15,826 nucleotides of DNA from Akkermansiaceae bacterium UBA4145 (GTDB taxonomy: Bacteria; Verrucomicrobiota; Verrucomicrobiia; Verrucomicrobiales; Akkermansiaceae): contig DFWB01000060.1 of assembly GCA_002380675.1 (NCBI GenBank), positions 1-15,826 on the forward strand. The letters are read 5' to 3'. Positions within the stretch are counted from its first letter, which is position 1. Every line of letters starts with the position of its first letter. The notes beneath the pieces are model-generated. The model was given only the letters and a program-made list of their open reading frames with translations, was not told where the DNA came from and searched no databases. Both the position numbers and the translations under genes were made by a program. Positions 7,763 through 15,013 of this stretch are shown piece after piece.

Positions 7763-10594
7763 ATGAAAATCCTAACAATCATCTCTCTCCTCGCCCTTGC
7801 CATCGCTTCCAGTGCGAGAGCCCAGAACGACAATGTTCTGATAGACGTGAATGCTACCGCTCTCGGTCTTCTAGATGGAACGGTTGTAGATACCTTGACC
7901 AATTCTGGAGCAGCGGGCGATTTTACGACTCTGATCGGACAGGTTGAATTGACCAGCCATCCTGCCAATGCGAATGCCGGAGCTCTCGTGCAAGGGCTTG
8001 CCTTTAATGGCGACAAAATGGTGTCTACGAATCCCCAATCCTCCACGACCATGGAGGGCAATCGCCCGTATACAGCTATGGCGTGGGTCTATAACCCCGG
8101 TTTTGGAGCGGAGGAGGCGATCGTGTCATGGGGGCATCGGGGAGGTCCGGATGGAACAAACTCGGGGATGCATCAGGGCAACAATGCTACTTTTGGAGCG
8201 GTTGGGCACTGGGGCTCTCCAGACACTGGGTGGGGGCCAGCCGGTGTCGGTACTGACATCAACGCTACGGCCAATCGATGGGCGCATTTGGCCTACACTT
8301 GGGATGGAACAACCGAAAGTGTCTACATCGATGGTGAATTAAGTAATTCGGAGGTCCACATTCCCTTGAGTCCTCATCTGAGTTTTCAGGATGGAACGCC
8401 TACTCCTTTCGCGATTGGTTCTGAGAGTGATGCCGGAAATGTCAATAGCACCCCGATTGCCTATTCGGGAACGATTGCCAAGGTTCTGGTGGAAGACGTT
8501 GCCCGGTCGGAGGCAGAGATACGTACGGCTTTTAATGCGGAGAGTTCTCTCTTTTTTGATGGGGTGCTAGACGTAAGTGACCTGGATGGCGATGGGATAT
8601 TCGATTCGATAGAAGATCTCTATGACTGTCTGGATAAGGCTGTTGCGGATGCTGATGCAGATCCTGACGGAGACAGCCTCTCGAACAGAGCGGAATTGGG
8701 ATTTGGCACCGATCCATGCAATCCTGATAGTGACGGTGATGGCTTAAGTGATGGAGAGGAGTTAAATCGCCTGGTGGGTGGACAGTCTGCGCCAACCGAT
8801 CCTTTAAGTGAAGATACTGACGGAGATGGGTTGCTCGATAGTGTTGAAACCGGAACCGGGGTAGTCAATGGAACAGATAATACCGGGACAGATCCTTTGG
8901 TTTCTGATACCGATGCGGACGGTCTTGGAGATTTGCAGGAAGTGCAGCTGGGCACGGATCCCTTTAATGTCGATACTGACGGAGATGGAGCTCAAGACGG
9001 TGCGGAAGTAGCGCTCCAGACAGACCCTCTTGATGCCAGTAGTAAGCCGGCATTTCCCAGCGACCAGATCGTCAAGGTGGATATGACCTGTCTTGATCTC
9101 GCAGATGGGAGTATTGTGGATACGGTGGTTAACCTTGGCCAGGCTGGGCCATTCACCACGCTCATTGGTCAAGTTGAGGTAGCCAGTCATCCGGCGAACG
9201 ACAATCCGGACGTTCAGGTTCAGGGATTGGCCTTCAATGGAGACAAGATGACTGCCGCGGTAGATGCCCCTACGCTCGGTCTGGTTGGAAATCAGACCTA
9301 TACCGTTCGGGCATGGGTGTTTAATCCTGCATTTGGTAATGAAGAGGCGGTGGTTTCGTGGGGCCACCGGGGTGGCCCGTTAGGCTCAAATGCCGGCATG
9401 CACCAGGGAAGTCACCCTACCTTTGGCGCAATTGGTCACTGGGGCGGTGGACCGGTGGATAATCCGAATGAGCCTGATGTGGGGTGGGGACCGAATGGAG
9501 ATGGAAGTGATATTCTGGCAACACAGGGTCGTTGGGCTCAGCTATCATGGGTCTACGATGGTTTGGAAGATCGGGTTTTCATCGATGGGGAATTCAATAA
9601 CAGCGAGGAGCATCCGAATCTGCTTAACGTGCATGCATCGTATAATGACGGGAATCCGACCTTGGTATGCCTAGGATCCGAGAGTGATGCAGGGAGCGTA
9701 AATAACACGCCCATCGCCTATTCGGGGACAATCGCCCGGGTCGAGATTTATGACTCCGTCTGGACAGACGAAGAGATCCAAGCGGCTTTCGAGCAAGAGC
9801 GGCCTCTCTTCTTTGACGGCATCTGTACAAGTCCGGGGGATCTGTACCAGTTCGTAGTATCGAGTCCCGATGGCGGAGAAAATATTGATTTCGAGTGGAA
9901 AGGATTAGCTTCTGAGGTCTACACGGTGGTTGCCAGTGATGATCCAGCGGGCAATCCCGACCCGACAACTTGGACTCCGGTCGCAGGTCTCGAAAATCTG
10001 CCCGGGACGCCGCCACTCAATACCCAGAGTATTGCACGGCCGGCGGGAGATCTCCGCCTTTTCAAGCTTCTTGCCAGTCCGGCTCCGGCTCTTTTCTCGG
10101 ATGATTTTGAGTCCGGGGTAGGGGAATGGACCAGCGTGGTAAACGATGGGGCAGGTAACACCCGGTGGGAAATTGGATCTCCCTCGGGGACAAGCGGTCC
10201 CCTGACGGGGGCTGATGAATCCGGAAACGCGTGGTCCACAAATCTGGGCGATTACGGTCAGGACTCCGATGTGTCTCTGTTCTCTCCTCCAATTGATTTC
10301 AGTGGTCTTCAGGCTGCAGAGTTAACCTTCGATGCTTACCGTGATGCGGACGGGTTTGGAGATAGCGCCACAGTCGTTTTCAGGAGAGTTGGGGACGATG
10401 TTCAGCTCGGAATGGAGGTTGCCATTGATATGAGCCTCTTTGATACCGCGTATGAGAGTCTTTCCATCGCTGTGCCCGAAGCAGTGATTGGTGAGATCGC
10501 TCGTGTGGAATTTAACTTTGTCAGCGACGGCACGGCTGATGCCTTCAGCGGTCTTACAATTGACAATGTGGCTGTCGAGGCAGCATCTCCCTAG
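7763..10594 (+). CDS. Secreted protein with two LamG-like modules, thrombospondin type 3 repeats and a C-terminal jelly-roll-like domain
   Basis: I chose ATG 7763 (943 residues) because it begins a clean signal peptide, MKILTIISLLALAIASSARA, cleaved before Q21. TTG 7748 would add five residues in front of it. LamG/concanavalin-like module 1 spans about 24-268 and module 2 about 435-686. Both carry SWGHRGGP, GMHQG, a GHWG stretch, a DI.AT..RWA segment and IAYSGTIA, so they are a clear internal duplication. Between them (about 272-425) are thrombospondin type 3-like calcium loops such as DSDGDGLSDGEE and DTDGDGAQDG. Residues 700-770 form an FEWKG...YTVVAS...TTWTPV segment. Residues 778-943 (DDFESGVGEW through LTIDNVAVEA) look like a MAM/jelly-roll beta domain. 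No PEP-CTERM or other anchor is visible. It is probably an exported carbohydrate- or matrix-binding protein; the ligand is unknown. Confidence 0.9.
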   Translation: MKILTIISLLALAIASSARAQNDNVLIDVNATALGLLDGTVVDTLTNSGAAGDFTTLIGQVELTSHPANANAGALVQGLAFNGDKMVSTNPQSSTTMEGNRPYTAMAWVYNPGFGAEEAIVSWGHRGGPDGTNSGMHQGNNATFGAVGHWGSPDTGWGPAGVGTDINATANRWAHLAYTWDGTTESVYIDGELSNSEVHIPLSPHLSFQDGTPTPFAIGSESDAGNVNSTPIAYSGTIAKVLVEDVARSEAEIRTAFNAESSLFFDGVLDVSDLDGDGIFDSIEDLYDCLDKAVADADADPDGDSLSNRAELGFGTDPCNPDSDGDGLSDGEELNRLVGGQSAPTDPLSEDTDGDGLLDSVETGTGVVNGTDNTGTDPLVSDTDADGLGDLQEVQLGTDPFNVDTDGDGAQDGAEVALQTDPLDASSKPAFPSDQIVKVDMTCLDLADGSIVDTVVNLGQAGPFTTLIGQVEVASHPANDNPDVQVQGLAFNGDKMTAAVDAPTLGLVGNQTYTVRAWVFNPAFGNEEAVVSWGHRGGPLGSNAGMHQGSHPTFGAIGHWGGGPVDNPNEPDVGWGPNGDGSDILATQGRWAQLSWVYDGLEDRVFIDGEFNNSEEHPNLLNVHASYNDGNPTLVCLGSESDAGSVNNTPIAYSGTIARVEIYDSVWTDEEIQAAFEQERPLFFDGICTSPGDLYQFVVSSPDGGENIDFEWKGLASEVYTVVASDDPAGNPDPTTWTPVAGLENLPGTPPLNTQSIARPAGDLRLFKLLASPAPALFSDDFESGVGEWTSVVNDGAGNTRWEIGSPSGTSGPLTGADESGNAWSTNLGDYGQDSDVSLFSPPIDFSGLQAAELTFDAYRDADGFGDSATVVFRRVGDDVQLGMEVAIDMSLFDTAYESLSIAVPEAVIGEIARVEFNFVSDGTADAFSGLTIDNVAVEAASP
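7832..8566 (+). repeat. LamG-like module, copy 1 of the internal duplication
   Basis: This encodes the first of two homologous modules in the gene, from NDNVLIDVNA to SLFFDGV. It matches copy 2 across its whole length by eye, with landmarks TTLIGQVE, QGLAFNGDKM, SWGHRGGP and GSESDAG. The DNA has diverged strongly at third codon positions, so the duplication is old rather than a recent tandem copy. Confidence 0.85.
8576..9037 (+). repeat. Thrombospondin type 3-like calcium-binding repeat block
   Basis: The block encodes an acidic linker of repeated loops such as DLDGDGIFDSIED, DADPDGDSLSN, DSDGDGLSDGEE, DTDGDGLLDSVE, DTDADGLGDLQE and DTDGDGAQDGAE, several followed by GTDP. This is the usual bacterial thrombospondin type 3 pattern, in which aspartates coordinate calcium and stiffen a spacer. 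Here it separates the two LamG-like modules. Confidence 0.85.
9065..9820 (+). repeat. LamG-like module, copy 2 of the internal duplication
   Basis: This is the second homologous module, from DQIVKVDM to PLFFDG. It is slightly longer than copy 1 because of an insertion in the GHWGGGPVDNPNEPDVGWGP segment, where copy 1 has only GHWGSPDTGWGP. Otherwise landmark order and spacing agree. Confidence 0.85.
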
Positions 10595-10613
10595 GTAAAA
10601 TGTGATTTTGAAG

Positions 10614-10649
10614 GCGGTGAATCCTTCGGGGTTCACCGCTTTTTTCTTT
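10614..10649 (+). terminator. Strong rho-independent terminator with UUCG tetraloop
   Basis: An 11-pair stem, GCGGTGAATCC (10614-10624) with GGGTTCACCGC (10629-10639), has a single T-G wobble. It closes a TTCG loop (10625-10628) with C-G closure, the especially stable C(UUCG)G form. It is followed by TTTTTTCTTT (10640-10649). It lies 19 bases after the LamG-gene stop and insulates the ABC operon from it. Confidence 0.95.
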
Positions 10650-10722
10650 GGGGTTGGAATGGTGGATGGATTGATCTTGCCAAGGGGCGTGGACAACGGA
10701 CTACTACGTCTATTGAGTTTTT

Positions 10723-11787
10723 ATGGACGCCATTCGCGCAGATTCAGTTGTAAAGGATTTCGGAGAAGTTCGGGCGCTGAATGGGGTGAGCCTAGGGGTG
10801 GAGGCTGGGGAGTTGTTTTTTCTTCTGGGAGGGAGCGGATGCGGAAAGACAACCCTGCTCCGTTGTATCGCCGGACTTGAGGATCCTACTTCTGGTAAGA
10901 TTTTTTTCGATGGGGAGGATGTTACCGCTTTACCTACTCATAAGCGGGAGGCGGCGATGGTCTTTCAGAGTTATGCGCTCTGGCCTCACATGACAGTAGG
11001 CCAGAATATCGGATTCGGCTTGGAAGAGCGCAAAGTGCCCAAGAGTGAAATTGCGCATCGCGTAAAGGAGGTCCTCGAAATGGTGCGAATGCCGGGGTTT
11101 GAGGGCCGGGGAATTGACCAGATGTCGGGTGGTCAGCAACAGCGGGTCTCGTTGGCCCGGGCTCTTGTGGTAAAACCCAAGTGCCTTCTTCTTGATGAGC
11201 CTCTTTCGAATCTAGACGCTCAATTGAGACTGGAAATGCGCTCTGAAATCCGGCGGATCGTGAAAGAGAATGGGTTGACAGGGGTCTACGTAACGCACGA
11301 TCAGGCAGAGGCCCTCTCCATGGCGGATCGTCTGGCTGTAATGGACGGGGGAAGGATTGAGCAGGTTGGCACTCCAGAGCAGATATACAGGAATCCGAAC
11401 ACATCGTATGTGGCCTCTTTTATTGGGGAGACCAACCTGCTCAGTGGCAAGGTAAGTAATGTGCAAGGCCGGGATGCGGTGGCAGTAGCGACCAAGGCAG
11501 GAGAATTGGTTGGGAGAATTACGGATGATCAATGGATGCCTGTCTCGGAAGATCGTGTTCAGGTATCCATCAGGCCGGAAGCTATAAGGATTTCGCCACA
11601 GGGAGCACAGTTGAATGGAAAAGTAATGGAGAAGATGTATCTGGGTGAGAGTATCCAATATCGGGTAGACATCGGCGAGGGGATAGAGGTGCAGGTTTCT
11701 GAAATGAATCCGCGAGCCGTTCTTGAGGAGGGAGCTCAAGTTGGATTGAAAATACAAGTGGAGGATGTGGTCCTGCTCCGTGATTAG
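10723..11787 (+). CDS. ABC importer ATPase, FbpC/PotA-type
   Basis: This 354-residue ATPase energises the importer encoded by the next two genes. The nucleotide-binding domain has Walker A GGSGCGKTT (36-44), a Q-loop at Q82 (VFQSYALWPHMTV), signature MSGGQQQR (134-141), Walker B CLLLDEP (154-160), D-loop SNLD (162-165) and the switch histidine in THDQAEA (H192). Residues from about 235 form a C-terminal TOBE-like domain (SIRPEAIRI), as in iron(III), polyamine and related ATPases, and total length is normal. The Walker A has Gly where family members usually have Pro (GPSGCGKT), and the signature starts MSGGQ rather than LSGGQ; both should still function. It starts at ATG after a long T-run with no Shine-Dalgarno site. 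Substrate cannot be told from the ATPase alone. Confidence 0.93.
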   Translation: MDAIRADSVVKDFGEVRALNGVSLGVEAGELFFLLGGSGCGKTTLLRCIAGLEDPTSGKIFFDGEDVTALPTHKREAAMVFQSYALWPHMTVGQNIGFGLEERKVPKSEIAHRVKEVLEMVRMPGFEGRGIDQMSGGQQQRVSLARALVVKPKCLLLDEPLSNLDAQLRLEMRSEIRRIVKENGLTGVYVTHDQAEALSMADRLAVMDGGRIEQVGTPEQIYRNPNTSYVASFIGETNLLSGKVSNVQGRDAVAVATKAGELVGRITDDQWMPVSEDRVQVSIRPEAIRISPQGAQLNGKVMEKMYLGESIQYRVDIGEGIEVQVSEMNPRAVLEEGAQVGLKIQVEDVVLLRD

Positions 11788-11814
11788 AATTCCAAATTCA
11801 GGCACCCCGAGGTG

Positions 11815-13293
11815 ATGAGTAACTGGAGGAAGAATTTCCTGATACTGGGTTTGCTTACTGGGGCGGTAGCAGCGCCACTGGCATTACGCGACACAGGTGC
11901 CGATGGCGTTGATCAGGCAGATCTCCGACTGGATGTCATCACGCCACATACAGAGACTCTGCGACGTGAATTTGGCGAAGCTTTTTCAGCTTATTGGGAG
12001 GAAAAATCTGGCGACAGCGTCTACGTAAACTTCCTCGTTCCCGGGGGCACATCTGAATGCGTAAGAGTGATCGGTAACGGGTTTGAGGCCGCGGCAGAGA
12101 GGGGAAAGGTAGGTTGTGGGATCGATGTCTTTTTTGGAGGCGGCGCCTATGATTTTGCGATTCAGGCCAAGCAGGGCCGCTTTGCAAAACTGCAAATATT
12201 TGAAACCCGGAGTGATTTGTTTAGGGAGGGGGGCATTCCAGCAACCTTGAGCGGGGAAACCTTTTACGACCCTGACCATACATGGGTTGGGTCCGTGCTC
12301 TCGAGCTTTGGGATCTGCTACAACACGGATCTTCTGCTTGAGCGGGGGCTTCCTGAGCCAGTCAGCTGGGATGATCTTGGCGACCCGGGTTATATCCATG
12401 GGATTGCCCTTGCCGACACAACCAAGAGCTCCTCCGTAACAAAATCGTTCGAGATGCTCGTTCAGCAAAAAATACAGGAAGAGCTTTCCCTCGCTCCACC
12501 CGAAGAAAAACGGGACAGAGTGGTAGCCCGTGGCTGGAAATCCAGCATGAACCTGATCCAGAGGATTGGCGCCAACGCCCGGTATTTTACTGATAGTTCT
12601 GCTAAGATTCCCCGGGATGTCGCTCAGGGTAATGCGGTAGCAGGAATGTGTATTGACTTCTACGGCCGGACCACGAGTGAGACGTTGAAGAGACCAGATG
12701 GGTCTTCCCGCCTGCAATACATCATGCCCGCCGGTGGCAGCTCGATCAGTGTGGATCCGGTTGCCGTGCTTAAAGGAGCTCCTCACCCTGAGCTCGCCCA
12801 AGCCTTTGTAGAGTTTGTCCTCTCGCGAGAGGGGCAGATGCTTTGGGCCGCCCCGCCAGGAGCTGTGCCCGGTCCCAAATATCGTGCGCTTCGGCGCCTT
12901 CCGATCCGTCCGGATCTCTATAATGGAGATTCCCTCGATGCTATGATTGATGGCGAGGCGATGCCCTTTGAGGCCGCTAAAAAGTTTTCCTATGATCGTA
13001 AGTTAACCGGGCATTTGTTCTCTCCACTCAGAGCAATCATCCGGGCCATGTGTATTGACCCTCATGATGAAATGAAGGCTGCGTGGGCAGCCTTGATCAA
13101 AGCTGGCTTTCCTCCACAGGCCACAGCCCGCTTTCATGATGTGAGCGCGGTTGCTTATGACGTGGCGGGCGGGTCGATCAAAACGTCGTTAAAAACGAGT
13201 AAGATCGAATCGGTAAGACTCATGAATCATCTTGGTGGATTTTTCCGAGAAAATTACAAGGAGGCGCGGCGTCTTGCGGAGGAGGGGCTATGA
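11815..13293 (+). CDS. ABC importer substrate-binding protein (iron/polyamine-like, enlarged)
   Basis: This is the presumed periplasmic receptor of the importer. ATG 11815 gives 492 residues; GTG 11812 just before it would add one. The N-terminus (NWRKNFLILGLLTGAVAAPLAL) is a signal peptide or membrane anchor without a lipobox cysteine. The body looks like a type 2 periplasmic-binding fold: LDVITPHTETLRREF at the first strand, a DVFFGGGAYDF loop, GICYNTDLL, VSWDDLGDP, GNAVAGMCIDFYGR, and FVEFVLSREGQ near the end of the core. Iron-binding relatives use a tyrosine pair that I do not see clearly. The core ends near residue 350, and about 140 residues follow, making it longer than the usual 330-350. 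The stop TGA overlaps the permease ATG, so the two are translationally coupled. Confidence 0.85.
   Translation: MSNWRKNFLILGLLTGAVAAPLALRDTGADGVDQADLRLDVITPHTETLRREFGEAFSAYWEEKSGDSVYVNFLVPGGTSECVRVIGNGFEAAAERGKVGCGIDVFFGGGAYDFAIQAKQGRFAKLQIFETRSDLFREGGIPATLSGETFYDPDHTWVGSVLSSFGICYNTDLLLERGLPEPVSWDDLGDPGYIHGIALADTTKSSSVTKSFEMLVQQKIQEELSLAPPEEKRDRVVARGWKSSMNLIQRIGANARYFTDSSAKIPRDVAQGNAVAGMCIDFYGRTTSETLKRPDGSSRLQYIMPAGGSSISVDPVAVLKGAPHPELAQAFVEFVLSREGQMLWAAPPGAVPGPKYRALRRLPIRPDLYNGDSLDAMIDGEAMPFEAAKKFSYDRKLTGHLFSPLRAIIRAMCIDPHDEMKAAWAALIKAGFPPQATARFHDVSAVAYDVAGGSIKTSLKTSKIESVRLMNHLGGFFRENYKEARRLAEEGL
13278..13282 (+). promoter_or_regulatory. Ribosome binding site for the permease gene
   Basis: GGAGG at 13278-13282 lies seven bases before ATG 13290, inside the end of the substrate-binding protein gene. 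It is one of few good Shine-Dalgarno sites in the window. With the ATGA overlap it supports coupled translation. Confidence 0.65.
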
Positions 13294-14984
13294 CCAGTCG
13301 AAAGGCTATAATTCTGACAGCGGTAGTTACCCTGTTCTTTGCCGTATTTTTTCTTTTCCCGGTGATCATGGTGATCGGTGAAGCGTTCGTCGATCGCGAT
13401 GGAGGGTTAACTCTGGATTACATTTCGCAGGTTTTTGTAAACCCGGTCTATCTTGAAGGGCTTTGGAATGCGCTCTTGCTTGGAGTGACGAGTACGCTGG
13501 CCGCGCTATTGATCGCCTTTCCTCTTGCTCTGCTGACGCATCGCTATCGGTTTCCCTTGAAAGGCCCGCTGTCCGCCTTGATTCTTGTGCCGCTCGTCCT
13601 CCCTCCTTTTGTAGGAGCGGTCGGGGTGAAGCAGATGCTGGGAGTGAAGGGAGCTCTCAATGCTTTTCTCGAAAAGTTGGGATTGATGGATCCTGCTGCC
13701 CCGATGGACTGGTTGGGAGAGGGGCGCTTCTGGGGAATTGTGGTCATGAATGCCCTCCACCTTTACCCGATTCTCTACATGAACATTGCGGCCTCACTTG
13801 CGCATCTTGATCCGGCAATGGAGGAGGCGGCTCAGAATCTGGGGTGCTCGCCGTGGAGGCGGCTCAGGCGCATTACCATGCCTTTGACTATGCCTGGTAT
13901 TTTTGCCGGAGGAGCTATTGTTTTCATCTGGTCCTTCACTGAGTTGGGAGTGCCACTGGTGTTTGATTACTCAAGGGTCGCACCGGTTCAAATCTTCGAT
14001 GGGCTGAAGGATCTCGAGAGTAATCCGTTCCCCTATGCTTTGGTCGCGGTCATGCTGATCATTTCTTCCGTAGTATTTCTCCTCTCCAAGGCTCTTCTCG
14101 GGCGCTCAAGGCTTGGGACAGCTCCCCGGCCTAAGGGGCGAAGTGTGGAGAGAGTGCTGAGGGGTTGGAAGGGTTGGGCTATTACACTTGGTTTTGTCGG
14201 GGTCTTCCTTCTGGCGTCCCTTCCTCACATCGGCGTGATTCTTCTTTCATCCGCGACAGACTGGTATGGGTCAATATTTCCGGAGCAGCTTACCGGTGCT
14301 CACTATGATGAGGCCCTGGGGCATCCCCTCGTAGTGCCCTCTATTCAAAACAGCCTGCTGTATGCGTCCGGAGCGATGGTTGTTGATCTGGCGCTTGGGC
14401 TTGCCATCGCGTGGGTTATTGTGAGAAGCACAATTCGGGGAAGGGCTCTCCTGGATGCGCTCGTGATGCTTCCTCTAGCTGTTCCCGGGCTCGTTCTGGC
14501 CTTTGGGTATCTCGCCCTCGCACAGGAGGGTCGTGCGTTCTCGTTTCTTGTGGGGGTGAACGGGAATCCAGCCGCCTTGCTGATCATCGCCTATGCGGTG
14601 CGTCGGCTGCCTTATGTTGTCAGGGCTGCTGTTGCAGGATTACAGCAAAGTAATGTGACCTTGGAGGAGGCGGCTTTGAGCCTTGGAGCGCCGCCGCTTC
14701 GAATGATGAGGCGTATCGCTCTGCCGCTGCTTTCTGCAAATCTGCTGGCAGGGGGCATTCTTGCTTTTGCGTTTGCGATGCTTGAGGTGAGTGACAGTCT
14801 GATTCTCGCGCAACAGGCTGAACATTTCCCGATCACTAAAGCGATATACGCGCTCCTTAACACTCTGGGCAACGGATATGAGTTAGCTTCGGCGCTCGGA
14901 GTATGGGCGATGGTCTTTCTGGGAATCTCGATTGTAGGAGCGGTATCCCTCGCCGGAAAGAGGGGAGGGCTTTTTCGAATGTAA
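13290..14984 (+). CDS. ABC importer double permease, FbpB/ThiP-type
   Basis: The inner-membrane channel of the importer is 564 residues long with two fused permease domains, so one chain provides both halves. The first hydrophobic segment is at about 7-30. The two ATPase-contacting EAA loops are clear: EEAAQNLGCSPWRRLRRITM (178-197), and at about 459-478 EEAALSLGAPPLRMMRRIAL. Conserved proline-rich helices precede them (LVPLVLPPFVGA, VMLPLAVPGLVLAFGY). This arrangement is typical of iron(III) (FbpB), thiamine (ThiP) and some phosphonate or polyamine systems. It is the last gene of the operon. Substrate is undetermined; an iron(III)-type importer is the commonest match for ATPase, receptor and double permease together. 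Confidence 0.92.
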   Translation: MTSRKAIILTAVVTLFFAVFFLFPVIMVIGEAFVDRDGGLTLDYISQVFVNPVYLEGLWNALLLGVTSTLAALLIAFPLALLTHRYRFPLKGPLSALILVPLVLPPFVGAVGVKQMLGVKGALNAFLEKLGLMDPAAPMDWLGEGRFWGIVVMNALHLYPILYMNIAASLAHLDPAMEEAAQNLGCSPWRRLRRITMPLTMPGIFAGGAIVFIWSFTELGVPLVFDYSRVAPVQIFDGLKDLESNPFPYALVAVMLIISSVVFLLSKALLGRSRLGTAPRPKGRSVERVLRGWKGWAITLGFVGVFLLASLPHIGVILLSSATDWYGSIFPEQLTGAHYDEALGHPLVVPSIQNSLLYASGAMVVDLALGLAIAWVIVRSTIRGRALLDALVMLPLAVPGLVLAFGYLALAQEGRAFSFLVGVNGNPAALLIIAYAVRRLPYVVRAAVAGLQQSNVTLEEAALSLGAPPLRMMRRIALPLLSANLLAGGILAFAFAMLEVSDSLILAQQAEHFPITKAIYALLNTLGNGYELASALGVWAMVFLGISIVGAVSLAGKRGGLFRM

Positions 14985-15013
14985 GAACCCGGGAGCTCTG
15001 CGTAACAGCGTCG

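Noticed and set aside
11986..12801. 271-codon ORF on the - strand opposite the substrate-binding protein gene
   Set aside because: It has no recognisable domain, no start signal, and lies wholly inside a well-supported gene on the other strand.
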